This document shows, piece by piece, positions 43,965 to 52,478 of a DNA stretch of 64,000 nucleotides. The DNA is from Oscillibacter sp. 1-3. GTDB lineage: Bacteria > Bacillota > Clostridia > Oscillospirales > Oscillospiraceae. A program made the position numbers and the translations under genes. Where the stretch lies: NCBI RefSeq assembly GCF_000403435.2, contig NZ_KE159703.1, forward strand, positions 1,109,033 through 1,173,032, written 5' to 3'. How positions within the stretch are numbered: the stretch's first letter is position 1; the number at the start of each line of letters is the position of its first letter. Below the pieces are notes generated by a model. The model searched no databases and was not told where the DNA came from. It worked only from the letters and a program-made list of their open reading frames with translations.

Positions 43965-44899
43965 GATAAAATGTCCCGTACCGTCTGCGTTACCGCTTCA
44001 TCGCTGGTCATTGCGGCGCTCCAGCCCGCGCTGTGGATTTTAGAGAGGTCATAAGCAAATATGGGCACGTCGCCCTTCCAGCCTCCCCGCCCGCCGGTAT
44101 AGTGAAATGCTACATCCGGCAGTCCCATCTCCCGGCACACGATTTCGGCGATTTCCGAAACCACGCTCTGCGTTTCGCCGCCGACGTTATACAGTGTAAC
44201 GCCTTCCGGAAGATTTTCCGTGAAGCGAAGAATGCAGTCCACCAGATCCGCAACGTAGAGATAGGGCTTGCGCTGCTGTCCGTCGCCAAGGATTGTAAGC
44301 GACTCTGAATCTTCCCGCAGACGATTGACAAAATCAAATATGACGCCGTGGGTCAGCCGGGGGCCGATGACATTCGGAAATCGAAACACCAGGGAGTGAA
44401 AGCCGTTCATGTGGGAAAACGCGCTGATTAACCCCTCACAGCCCAGCTTGCATGCACCGTAATAGGAAATTGGCATCAGCGGCGCGTAGTTTTCGTCTGT
44501 TTTCTTCCCCTGCGTATCGCCGTATACCGCGCTGGTGGAGCAAAAGAAAAGGTTTTTTACACCGGATATGCGCATGGCTTCCAAAACGTTGAATGTTGTC
44601 GTGTATGTGTTCCGGTACTCCACTTCCGGCGCTTTTGCGCTGGCCTGAATGTCCGAATTTGCCGCCATATGAAAGACAAAATCAACCGGCTCCTTTTCAA
44701 ATATGTGTATCAGCGGTTCTAACTCGGACAGGTCCTGCTCATAAAACTGAAATCGCGGATGGTGCTCCAGGTGCGCTATATTTTGCCTGCTTCCAATAAA
44801 AAAGTTGTCGATACAAATAACGCTGTGTCCCGCCGCGAGCAGCGCGTCGATCAGATTGCTTCCGATAAATCCCGCGCCGCCGGCCACCAGTGCCCTCAT
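43952..44899 (-). CDS. NAD-dependent sugar epimerase/dehydratase
   Basis: This 315-residue extended short-chain dehydrogenase has MRALVAGGAGFIGSNLIDALLAAGHSVICIDN, FCSTSAVYGDTQGKKTDE, catalytic Tyr and Lys in ISYYGACKLGCEGL (about 151-164) and FRFPNVIGPR. It fits the UDP-glucose/GDP-sugar epimerase family. Its position inside the heptose block suggests that it acts on GDP-heptose or another nucleotide sugar of the glycan; the reaction cannot be told from sequence. GGAGGATC precedes the ATG. Confidence 0.88.
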   Translation of the reverse strand: MRALVAGGAGFIGSNLIDALLAAGHSVICIDNFFIGSRQNIAHLEHHPRFQFYEQDLSELEPLIHIFEKEPVDFVFHMAANSDIQASAKAPEVEYRNTYTTTFNVLEAMRISGVKNLFFCSTSAVYGDTQGKKTDENYAPLMPISYYGACKLGCEGLISAFSHMNGFHSLVFRFPNVIGPRLTHGVIFDFVNRLREDSESLTILGDGQQRKPYLYVADLVDCILRFTENLPEGVTLYNVGGETQSVVSEIAEIVCREMGLPDVAFHYTGGRGGWKGDVPIFAYDLSKIHSAGWSAAMTSDEAVTQTVRDILSCRQ

Positions 44900-44912
44900 A
44901 GATGATCCTCCT

Positions 44913-45899
44913 TTAACGCCAGTATTTGTCCCCGATAAAGACGACGGAAGCGCCGTCCTGCTCGAAACGGAAGTGAAACGGCTTTAGCGGCAGCGCGTTT
45001 TTCAGCTCTTCCTGCCGCTCTTCGGGACAATAAAACAGCAGAAATCCACCGCCCCCCGCGCCAAGCAGTTTTCCTCCGGCCGCGCCGTGTTCCAGGGCGG
45101 TGGAGTATAACTCGTCGATTGCCGGATTACTGATTCCGCCGGCCAGCTCTTTTTTCAGCTGCCAGCCCTTGTGCAGAATTTCTCCAAAAGCGGAGAGTTC
45201 GCCCCTGAGCAGGGCTTCCCGCATCTGTTCTGCGAGCGTGCACATTTCCTGCAGGTTTCGCCTTTTTGCCGTCTCTTGAATGCTTTGCTTCTGCTCCGCG
45301 AGAATAAGATTTGCAGAACGGGTCTGCCCGGTATAGAACATCATCAGACTGCGCTCCAGCTGCCGGTATGTCTCCACGGGCATCATCACCGGCTCTACTG
45401 TCACGGAGTCGTCCCGGTTGAAACGGATAAAGTTCAGTCCGCCATATGCCGCCGCATATTGATCCTGTTTTCCAATGGGGTTGCCCAGTTTTTCAATTTC
45501 AACCTGACAGGCCAGTTCCGCCAGCTTTCCTTTGGAGACGTATTTTCCCTGGTAGCAGAATAGGGTGTGCAGAAGGCCCACCGTAAACGTACTGGACGAG
45601 CCCAGGCCCGTACCTCCAGGCACATCGGCGGTGGAGCTGATTTCCACACCGTGAATCCCCATGTCCGTCAAAACCTGGCGGAAAATTGTATGACGGATTT
45701 CCGAGGGCGCGCCGACCAGCTCGTTTTCCGAGTATTTCAGCAGCGTTTTTGCCTCGTCAAAATAGGGGTGGATGGAGATGTACATATACTTGTCGATGGA
45801 TGTACTCAGCACGCACCCGCCGTATTTCTCATAGAACGGGGCCATGTCGCTGCCGCCGCCCGCGAAGCTCACACGGAACGGGGCTTTCGTAATAATCAT
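44913..45899 (-). CDS. hddA: D-glycero-D-manno-heptose 7-phosphate kinase (GHMP)
   Basis: This 328-residue GHMP-family kinase has MIITKAPFRVSFAGGGSDMAPFYEKYGG at the N-terminus, ATP-binding PGGTGLGSSSTFTVGLLHTL (about 96-115), KQDQYAAAYGGLNFIRF and GAAGGKLLGAGGGGFLLFY near the end. These fit HddA, which phosphorylates heptose 7-phosphate at O1. The start ATG at 45899 overlaps the glycosyltransferase stop (ATGA), so the two are coupled. Confidence 0.92.
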   Translation of the reverse strand: MIITKAPFRVSFAGGGSDMAPFYEKYGGCVLSTSIDKYMYISIHPYFDEAKTLLKYSENELVGAPSEIRHTIFRQVLTDMGIHGVEISSTADVPGGTGLGSSSTFTVGLLHTLFCYQGKYVSKGKLAELACQVEIEKLGNPIGKQDQYAAAYGGLNFIRFNRDDSVTVEPVMMPVETYRQLERSLMMFYTGQTRSANLILAEQKQSIQETAKRRNLQEMCTLAEQMREALLRGELSAFGEILHKGWQLKKELAGGISNPAIDELYSTALEHGAAGGKLLGAGGGGFLLFYCPEERQEELKNALPLKPFHFRFEQDGASVVFIGDKYWR

Positions 45900-47020
45900 A
45901 TGCTCTCTTCCAATCTGCCTAAAAGCTCCCGATAGTTTCGCCGGGTCTCCGCGCGCTTTTCTGCGGCCTCCGGTCCCAGCCATGTCCCGCTGAAGTGATG
46001 GATTGAAAAAGTGTTGGGAGTAAGTCTGATCTCTCCGCTCATGTAGTCAAACGGCTGGAAATATTCCGAAGCATATACGGTCATCATTCCGCCTGCAATT
46101 TCCTGCGTTGTATTGTTGATTTCCAGGCCCTCCCTGACCAGCGGGAATGTCTCATAGTAGCCGCATGTGGTCAGATTCAGCGCTTGATCACCGTGGACAA
46201 ACGGTTCGTCTTTCCGGTTGTCCAGCATCGCTTTGATGACGGGATTCTGGGGACACGCGCCGGAGCCCCCTCCCATGTTCACCGTTCCCCACTTCTCCAC
46301 TCCGCAAAAGGCCGGCTGATACAGCAGTTCATCCATATTTCGGATCAGCTCCACGTCAACATCCAGATAAATTCCGCCGTTTTGATAGAGAATGTCCAGG
46401 CGGGCCACATCCGCAATAAAGCCCCATTTGCGAAGTTCATAGGCCTGTTTGGTATATTGATATTTTGACACATCGTAATTGCCCGTATCCCAGCGGATGA
46501 TCTCATAGTCCGGGCAAAACCGCTTCCAGGAATCGATGCAGGCCTGCAGGCTTGAGGGGATCGGCTCGCCGGAAAACCAGGTGTAATGGATTTTTTTAGG
46601 AATCAGTGGCGTCTCACTGGTTCGCACAGCGCCGCCCGCCTTTGGCGTATGGGCATTTTCCACCAGCATAACAGGCAGGAAATAGGCTTCCGCCTCCTCC
46701 GTTCCCGGAATTTGCTCCAGGGACGCTATAACCGGCATAAACGCGCTGACAGTGATTAAAAGGATGTACGTCCCGCGGTGCTCCTCCAACGCGTTCAAAG
46801 ATCTTACCGGCACGGCGCGGGAACCCAGCGGAATGGTCGTTCCCTGCTTGCGGACGTCGGCGTCCACATAGCACAGCACCGCCTCGTCCAGCTGGCAGCG
46901 GCGCAGCCAATAGGGGGCCGCCACTCCGCCGATCACACCGGCGCCATAGACGATAATGCCTTTGCCGCTCTTTCTGACTTGCTGCGCCAAGGATGACATA
47001 GAACCCTTTTTCAGCTTCAT
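45896..47020 (-). CDS. Glycosyltransferase (GT32-like) with N-terminal Rossmann-like domain
   Basis: The 374-residue protein begins with a nucleotide-binding-like domain (KGIIVYGAGVIGGVAAPYWLRRCQLDEAVLCYVDADV, about 20-56). From about residue 140 it is a GT32-type capsular glycosyltransferase (PLIPKKIHYTWFSGEPIPSSLQACIDSWKRFCPDYEIIRWD, then ADVARLDILYQNGGIYLDVDVELIRNMD with the DxD metal site). The end has FSIHHFSGTW. GGCGGG precedes the ATG. Sugar donor is unknown; the neighbouring heptose genes make GDP-heptose one candidate. Confidence 0.88.
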   Translation of the reverse strand: MKLKKGSMSSLAQQVRKSGKGIIVYGAGVIGGVAAPYWLRRCQLDEAVLCYVDADVRKQGTTIPLGSRAVPVRSLNALEEHRGTYILLITVSAFMPVIASLEQIPGTEEAEAYFLPVMLVENAHTPKAGGAVRTSETPLIPKKIHYTWFSGEPIPSSLQACIDSWKRFCPDYEIIRWDTGNYDVSKYQYTKQAYELRKWGFIADVARLDILYQNGGIYLDVDVELIRNMDELLYQPAFCGVEKWGTVNMGGGSGACPQNPVIKAMLDNRKDEPFVHGDQALNLTTCGYYETFPLVREGLEINNTTQEIAGGMMTVYASEYFQPFDYMSGEIRLTPNTFSIHHFSGTWLGPEAAEKRAETRRNYRELLGRLEESI

Positions 47021-47376
47021 TTTCCGCCCGCCTTTCGTTTTGCATCCGCCCGCCGCAAAACGTTACGGCAGCTTTTCTTTTGTCCGGCTGCAAAAGACGG
47101 CAAAGCGCTTATCATCCCAAAATGGCAAATATCTTTTTGTGCATTTTCCCGCTCCATACAAAATAATCGGTTTTCTCTCCGGTATAGAGCTGAACAGACT
47201 CTCCGACGTTTTCCGCAGTAAAATCCCGCTGTTTCGATATAATTTTTTTCGATACTGCCGATATATTTACTGTCGCCGGAAACCCGCCAGTTCAGGCAGT
47301 CTATATAGATGTCCTTCGATTCTTCATCCGCCAGCATCTGATACACCTTTTGATAGTTCTCAAGCGTGCTTTGCAT
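47017..47376 (-). pseudogene. Relic with Rossmann-like remnant, frame disrupted twice
   Basis: The open frame gives 119 residues, but only the first half is protein-like (ENYQKVYQMLADEESKDIYIDCLNWRVSGDSKYIGSIEKNYI). That pattern normally precedes a YGAG Rossmann domain in capsule enzymes such as FkbM-type proteins. The expected continuation is found in other frames: FTAENVGESVQLYTGEKTDYFVW, then GAGKCTKRYLPFWDDKRF and a stop. Two small frame changes thus broke a longer gene, and the rest is missing. The A7 run at 47238-47250 is a likely first site. The ATGA overlap with the next gene may be chance. Confidence 0.65.
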
Positions 47377-47398
47377 AAAATATTGCCTCTCTGCGTTC

Positions 47399-48400
47399 CT
47401 AAAATTTTACGACAACTTTGCAGAAAGCCTCCGTATGGCCGCGCATGACGGCAAGCCGGGCCGCAAGCGCTTCCCGCTCCAAGACATGAGAGACGACTGC
47501 CTCCGTTTGCAGCGTTCCCTCTCCCATGGCTTGTACTGCCGCCGCCCAGTCGCTGTTCTCCCCGCCGTAAGAGGAGTTCCAAGTACCAGTCAACGTCAGC
47601 TGTTTGCGTAGAATGCGCCAGTAGAGATCCTGTGAAAGGGTGCGGGGGCCGTCCGGATTGCCCATTAAAACCAATTTTCCGCCCGGGGCGGTCAGGGACA
47701 GGCTTTCCTCCAGCGCCTGCGCGGAGCCCACCGCCTCGATCACGCGGCCAAATTCTTCGCCGGTGCGGCTGTCCGCCGCGTATTCCAGCCCGCACCGCTG
47801 GACGATCTGCCGCTTTGCTTCGCCGCGCCCCTTTATCACAACCCGGCCCGCGCCGAAGATTTTTGCCCATTGCCCCGCCAGCAGACCAATGGCCCCGGTC
47901 CCAATGACACACATGTCGTCTCCGGGGGAGATTTCCGCCCGTTTTACTGCGTGGAGGGCTACTGCTGCAGGCTCCAGCAGAGCGCCCTGTATATCGCTGA
48001 CAGTTTCCGGAAGAGCAATCAGATTCCATACGGGAACCGCCGTGAACTCGGCAAAAGCGCCGTCGCGGCGGGAGCCGATATAATCGTAGTTGGAACAGGT
48101 TTCATACTGTCCCTTCCTGCACGAAGGGCAGTTTTTACAGGGAATCAGCGGAAAAATGCCGACACGCCTCCCGATCCATTGGCGGCCGCTGCCGTCGGCC
48201 GCCGCCTCTACCAGGCCGCTGAACTCGTGGCCGGGAATCGTAGGGAAGTGATAGGTCCCCTTTTCAAAGATCCTGGGAATATCCGAGCTGCAAATCCCGG
48301 CGGCCAGTACGCGGACCAGCGCCCAGCCGGGGCGCAGTTCCGGGAGGGGACGCTCCTCATAGCGGAGATCTCCAATCCCGTGGAGCACATATGCCTTCAT
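47399..48400 (-). CDS. Zinc-type polyol (phosphate) dehydrogenase
   Basis: This 333-residue medium-chain dehydrogenase is closest in pattern to galactitol-1-phosphate and xylitol-type dehydrogenases (MKAYVLHGIGDLRYEERPLPELRPGW, CSSDIPRIFEKGTYHFPTIPGHEFSG). The structural zinc site has four Cys in CKNCPSCRKGQYETC, and the NAD site reads VIGTGAIGLLAGQWAK. The start is the ATG at 48400, overlapping the upstream stop (ATGA). With Rpe and the cytidylyltransferase it probably makes a pentitol phosphate (ribitol, arabinitol or xylitol) for CDP activation. Confidence 0.85.
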   Translation of the reverse strand: MKAYVLHGIGDLRYEERPLPELRPGWALVRVLAAGICSSDIPRIFEKGTYHFPTIPGHEFSGLVEAAADGSGRQWIGRRVGIFPLIPCKNCPSCRKGQYETCSNYDYIGSRRDGAFAEFTAVPVWNLIALPETVSDIQGALLEPAAVALHAVKRAEISPGDDMCVIGTGAIGLLAGQWAKIFGAGRVVIKGRGEAKRQIVQRCGLEYAADSRTGEEFGRVIEAVGSAQALEESLSLTAPGGKLVLMGNPDGPRTLSQDLYWRILRKQLTLTGTWNSSYGGENSDWAAAVQAMGEGTLQTEAVVSHVLEREALAARLAVMRGHTEAFCKVVVKF

Positions 48401-49104
48401 GCCGGGCCCTCTCTTTCCAGCAGCTTCCTCTCGCACGCTTCCAAGTCGGCGGCGTAGGTGATTTTGAGATTGTCTGGATCGCCGGGGATCATTTTCACCC
48501 TCCACCCCCTGCTGTAAGGCAGCTGGCAGCTGCCGCTCATAGCGCTCAGAGTCTCGGCGGGGGTGTCCCGATAGAGCTGGAAATAGGGCTGGTAATGGAA
48601 TGCCTCCGGGGCTTGACCGGCGTAAAGCGCCGTCCGGTCCAGAAGGCCGTCCACCCATTGGCCGTCATGGCTGGTGTAGGTAGTATCCGTCACCGGGAGG
48701 ACCGGCATGACGCAGGGCGCCTCTTCAAGGCCGCGGAGCAGGCGTCTCAGCAGCTCCTGAGACGTGAGCGGGCGCACCGCGTCCTGGATAATGACGCCGC
48801 CCGGCGCTTCGCCAACAAGCGGCTGTGCCGCCAGGAGGCCGCTGCGGATAGATTGCTGGCGGTCCGGTCCGGCGGGCGCGACGGCCCGGAGCTTTGTGAG
48901 ACGGTACGCTTCCTTCCACTCCAGGATGCGGGATTTCCACTCCGGCGCGGCCACGGCGACGGTGAAGTCAACTCCGTCACAGCGCTGGAACTGCTCCAGG
49001 GTATGGACGATAACAGGCTTGCCGGCGATGGTCCGATATTGCTTTGGCGCCTGGGAACCCAGCCGTTTTCCAATGCCGCCGGACAAAACCAGAGCAATGT
49101 TCAT
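48397..49104 (-). CDS. CTP:polyol-phosphate cytidylyltransferase (TarI/IspD family)
   Basis: This 235-residue IspD/TarI-fold enzyme has MNIALVLSGGIGKRLGSQAPKQYRTIAGKPVI, DRQQSIRSGLLA, IQDAVRPLTSQELL and PGDPDNLKITYAADL. The start is ATG at 49104, with GGAGG upstream. IspD itself makes CDP-methylerythritol, but next to a polyol dehydrogenase and Rpe a role as CDP-pentitol synthetase (TarI or AbpA-like) is more likely. The dehydrogenase gene overlaps its stop. Confidence 0.85.
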   Translation of the reverse strand: MNIALVLSGGIGKRLGSQAPKQYRTIAGKPVIVHTLEQFQRCDGVDFTVAVAAPEWKSRILEWKEAYRLTKLRAVAPAGPDRQQSIRSGLLAAQPLVGEAPGGVIIQDAVRPLTSQELLRRLLRGLEEAPCVMPVLPVTDTTYTSHDGQWVDGLLDRTALYAGQAPEAFHYQPYFQLYRDTPAETLSAMSGSCQLPYSRGWRVKMIPGDPDNLKITYAADLEACERKLLEREGPA

Positions 49105-49121
49105 AAAAACCTCCGACACAC

Positions 49122-49784
49122 TCAAAACCGCAGTTCCCGTATATCCTGCAGAATGTCCCCGTAAGGGCGGCCCTTCCCAAAGAGAAGGGAGGTCCCCAGG
49201 ACAAAGCCGTTAACGCCCCGGGGGGCGTACTCCTGGATCTTGTCCGCCGTACAGGCGCCGTCCCAGTAGAGCTCAAAATCCATGTCCTTTTTCAGCGCCA
49301 AGAGCTTTGTGATTTTTTTCCCTACATAGGGAAGGAACATCTGTCCCGCGTTGCCGGGATTTACCGACATCACCAGAACCTTTTTCACGATCCGCAGCAT
49401 CTCGGTAATGGTTTCCGCCGAGGTGCCGGGATTGATGGCGATTCCAGGGATCATTCCGGCGTCAATAATGGCCTGTAGGGTGGTGGAGGGATGGTATTCC
49501 GCCTCCAGATGGATGTACACCGTATCGCCCGGCCGGAGATTTTTCAAAAACAGGCCGACGCGGTTGTTGGGATGCTCGATCATCAGGTGGACATCCAGAG
49601 GTACAGAGGACGCCGAGGCGATATAGCGCATATCGTTCAGAGACATGGCGAAATTGGCGACAAAGCGCCCGTCCATAATGTCGATATGAAAGGAGTCGAT
49701 GCCGCCGTCCTCCAACTCCCGGACCTCCTGTTCCAGATGTCCGTAATTGGCGCACATCATAGATGCCATCAGTTCAAACTGCAT
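49122..49784 (-). CDS. Ribulose-phosphate 3-epimerase
   Basis: This 220-residue TIM-barrel enzyme interconverts D-ribulose 5-phosphate and D-xylulose 5-phosphate. Seen are LMASMMCANYGHLEQEVRELEDGGIDSFHIDIMDGRFVANFAMS with the catalytic Asp and metal His region, DVHLMIEHP, VLVMSVNPGNAGQMFLPYVGKKI and a late VNGFVLGTSLLF. It is likely a locus-dedicated copy that supplies pentulose phosphate to the dehydrogenase and cytidylyltransferase, and perhaps sedoheptulose phosphate indirectly. AAAAGGGG precedes the ATG. Confidence 0.93.
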   Translation of the reverse strand: MQFELMASMMCANYGHLEQEVRELEDGGIDSFHIDIMDGRFVANFAMSLNDMRYIASASSVPLDVHLMIEHPNNRVGLFLKNLRPGDTVYIHLEAEYHPSTTLQAIIDAGMIPGIAINPGTSAETITEMLRIVKKVLVMSVNPGNAGQMFLPYVGKKITKLLALKKDMDFELYWDGACTADKIQEYAPRGVNGFVLGTSLLFGKGRPYGDILQDIRELRF

Positions 49785-49817
49785 AAATGTCCCCTTTTCA
49801 TATTATCTTTTAGTGGT

Positions 49818-50265
49818 TTACGGCCGCACCGCGTAGAGAACGGTTTCCACGTTGCTGTTGGAGTGGTGACGCACATACAGCTTATATTCTGGAACCAACG
49901 ATTTGATATATAAGGGAATTTCCAGCATATCCTCCGGTTTATGATAGATACATATTGCCAGCTTTGGTTTGTTACGTTGGATTGTCTTTTTCGCACCTTT
50001 CAACGCCTCCAGTTCAGAGCCTTCAATATCCATTTTGATCATGGTGACTTTCGGATTTTCCTTTTCGACGATCTCGTCAATGGTGGCAACAGGCACAACG
50101 ATTTCGCCATCGTCACACACATGAGAAACACCGTCGTTTGTGGCCTTAAAGTGAAGTGTTGTCCGTTCGCTCCAGGCTCCAACAGGAAACAGCTCTGCTT
50201 CGTCTACGTGGAATCGCGCTTTCTTTTCCTGGCAAACCGCATAAGATTCTGGATCTGGCTCTAAA
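49818..50265 (-). pseudogene. FkbM-type methyltransferase, 5' part removed at IS21
   Basis: The last about 148 codons of a FkbM-family methyltransferase remain: EIVVPVATIDEIVEKENPKVTMIKMDIEGSELEALKGAKKTIQRNKPKLAICIYHKPEDMLEIPLYI, a typical C-terminal half. The frame is open right up to the IS21 end at 50266, and the SAM-binding half is missing. It was the first gene of the glycan operon in its present form, so the operon's original promoter is probably also lost. Confidence 0.88.
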
Positions 50266-50389
50266 TGTCAGCGCCAGTGATAAAATGTAAGAAAACGCCG
50301 AGGAAAAAATGTAGTTTAGTGGCGGAGGTGAAGGGAAAAAGATAGACTCCCAATCAGGGCGAGAAAGAGCCCGGAAAGGGAGTCAGAAA

Positions 50390-51613
50390 ATGAAAGGAGC
50401 ACAGTGGATGGATATCCGAAGCGACAGACAAAAAGGGCTGAGCTATGTGGAGCTGGGACGGAAGTACCACATGGACCCGCGGACGGCAAAGCGGTACGCG
50501 GAATCGCCGCAGAAGCCGGAGTACACATTGAGCGAACCCAAGCCAACAAAGATGGACCCGTACAAGCAGATCGTGGACGAGTGGCTGGAAGAGGCGCCGT
50601 ATTCAGCGTTGCGGATACTGGAGAAGCTGCGGGAGATGGGGTTTGACGGAGGTTACAGTATTGTCAAGGCGTATGTGAGCAGCCGGAAGATGGACTTGAA
50701 TGAGAAAGCAACGGTGCGGTTTGAGACGATGCCAGGAAAGCAAGGGCAGATGGACTGGGGATTCTTCGAGGATCACCTGGTATACGAGGACGGAAAGTGG
50801 AAGAAGCTGTACTGCTTTCTCATGATTCTGGGGTACTCAAGGATGCGGTACATCGAATTTGTCACAGATATGAGCACAAACACGTTGATACGGTGCCATC
50901 AGAACGCGTTTCGGTATTTCGGAGGCTACCCGGAGGAGATTCTGTACGATAACATGAAGCAGGTAGTCATCAAGCGGCTTTTGAAGCAGGAGGACTCCAC
51001 ACTAAACCGGCAGTTTGAGGACTTCGCGGGATTCTATGGATTCAAACCCATCCTGTGCCGGCCATATCGTGGTCAGACGAAAGGAAAAGTGGAGCGGACG
51101 GTGCAGTTTGTGCGGGACAACTTCATGGTCGGGATCAAGTACAACAGCCTGGCAGATTTGAATGGACAAGCCTTGGCTTGGTGTAATAAGGTCAATGGCA
51201 AAGTCCATGCCACCACCAACGAGATTCCCTTTGAGCGGCTGCAAAAAGAGGGGCTGAGTCCTCTTTCCCGTGAGTACATCATCGACAAGATCAACCTTAG
51301 GCGGGTACAAAAAGACTGCCTCATCTCATACGCCGGGAATCAGTACTCCGTGCCAGCGGAGTACATCGGCAAAGATGTGGCAGTCGTGGCCCTCGACAGT
51401 ATGCTGGCCGCCTACTATGAGGGAAAGCAGATCGCTCTGCATCGAATATCGTATCAAAGGAAGGACATGGTTGTCAATCCTCAGCACTATAGAAGGATTA
51501 CGCTGAAACAGACAATAGATGCGGAAAATGTTCTGCTGGAACAGGGCAAAGTAATAGATTTCCCCTTGAAGCCCTCCGATTTATCCAGATATGACGAGGT
51601 GCTGTATGACTGA
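50390..51613 (+). CDS. istA: IS21 transposase
   Basis: The 407-residue transposase has an N-terminal HTH (MDIRSDRQKGLSYVELGRKYHMDPRTAKRYAES) and a DDE integrase core (GQMDWGFFEDHLVYEDGKWKKLYCFLMILGYSR, then ILYDNMKQVV with RTVQFVRDNFM). Full length with no breaks, so probably active. GAAAGGGAG precedes the ATG. It overlaps istB by 8 bases. Confidence 0.95.
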   Translation: MKGAQWMDIRSDRQKGLSYVELGRKYHMDPRTAKRYAESPQKPEYTLSEPKPTKMDPYKQIVDEWLEEAPYSALRILEKLREMGFDGGYSIVKAYVSSRKMDLNEKATVRFETMPGKQGQMDWGFFEDHLVYEDGKWKKLYCFLMILGYSRMRYIEFVTDMSTNTLIRCHQNAFRYFGGYPEEILYDNMKQVVIKRLLKQEDSTLNRQFEDFAGFYGFKPILCRPYRGQTKGKVERTVQFVRDNFMVGIKYNSLADLNGQALAWCNKVNGKVHATTNEIPFERLQKEGLSPLSREYIIDKINLRRVQKDCLISYAGNQYSVPAEYIGKDVAVVALDSMLAAYYEGKQIALHRISYQRKDMVVNPQHYRRITLKQTIDAENVLLEQGKVIDFPLKPSDLSRYDEVLYD

Positions 51614-52403
51614 ATTTACTATGGACAGGCTGAGGGAAAACCTGGAAGCCCTTAAAATGAAAAACACCCTGGAGATTCTGGACAACTACCTGGAACGGGC
51701 GGTGGCGGACAAGCTCAACATTGTGGAGGTTTTGGATCACATTTTCTCAGAAGAAGCCAAATCCAAGCGGAGACGGGCCTATGAGAAGCAGATCCAGATG
51801 TCTGGCTTTCCCATTAAGAAAACCCTGGACGACTTCGATTTCTCTTTCCAGCCCTCCATCGACAAGCGCCAGATCGATGAGTTGGCTACCATGCGCTTCC
51901 TGGAAAACGGGGAGAATGTGGTCTTCCTCGGCCCGCCCGGCGTGGGCAAGACCCATCTGGCCTCCGCTTTGGGCCTGGTGGCGGCACAGCACCGTTTCTC
52001 CACCTACTACATCAACTGCCACCAGCTCATTGAACAGCTCAAGAAGGCCCATTTTGAGAACCGTCTGCCGGACAAGCTCAAGGTTCTGGCCAAGTACAGG
52101 ATGCTCATCATCGACGAAATCGGCTACCTCCCCATGGACATCCAGGGTGCAAACCTGTTCTTTCAGCTCATTGCCAGGCGGTACGAGAAAACATCCACCG
52201 TCTTCACCTCCAACAAAACCTTCTCCCAGTGGAACGAGGTCTTTGCCGACGTCACCATCGCCTCCGCCATCCTGGATCGTGTACTGCATCACTGCACCGT
52301 TATCAACATCAAGGGTGAGTCTTACCGCCTGAAGGAGCGCAAGGAATTTATGCGCCAGAAACAGCAAATCGTAAATACTCTTTTCCTGCAAGGAAATAAC
52401 TGA
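51606..52403 (+). CDS. istB: IS21 helper ATPase
   Basis: This 265-residue AAA+ ATPase assists IstA in target selection. Walker A GPPGVGKTHLASALG (about 100-114), Walker B MLIIDEIGYLP and EKTSTVFTSNKTFSQWNEVF are intact. The start ATG at 51606 overlaps the istA stop. Confidence 0.95.
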   Translation: MTEFTMDRLRENLEALKMKNTLEILDNYLERAVADKLNIVEVLDHIFSEEAKSKRRRAYEKQIQMSGFPIKKTLDDFDFSFQPSIDKRQIDELATMRFLENGENVVFLGPPGVGKTHLASALGLVAAQHRFSTYYINCHQLIEQLKKAHFENRLPDKLKVLAKYRMLIIDEIGYLPMDIQGANLFFQLIARRYEKTSTVFTSNKTFSQWNEVFADVTIASAILDRVLHHCTVINIKGESYRLKERKEFMRQKQQIVNTLFLQGNN

Positions 52404-52478
52404 TTCTGTTACCCCCCCCCGCCGAAAAACTACAAAATTTCTTCGGCGTTTTCTTACAATTTCAAATTGGCGTTGACA

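Larger units (their letters stand above)
50266..52478 (+). mobile_element. IS21-family insertion sequence, complete
   Basis: 2213 bp bounded by TGTCA...TGACA. The terminal inverted repeats extend about 48 bases: the left begins TGTCAGCGCCAGTGATAAAA and the right complement TGTCAACGCCAATTTGAAAT, and both share TGTAAGAAAACGCCGA. It encodes IstA and IstB. The flanks (CTCTAAA left, CTCCATC right) show no 4-8 bp target duplication, so the insertion was followed by a deletion, or arose by recombination between copies. Confidence 0.95.

Noticed and set aside
50390..52403. Considering IS21 genes as a resistance transposon cargo
   Set aside because: The element holds only istA and istB between its terminal repeats. 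vanT lies outside it.
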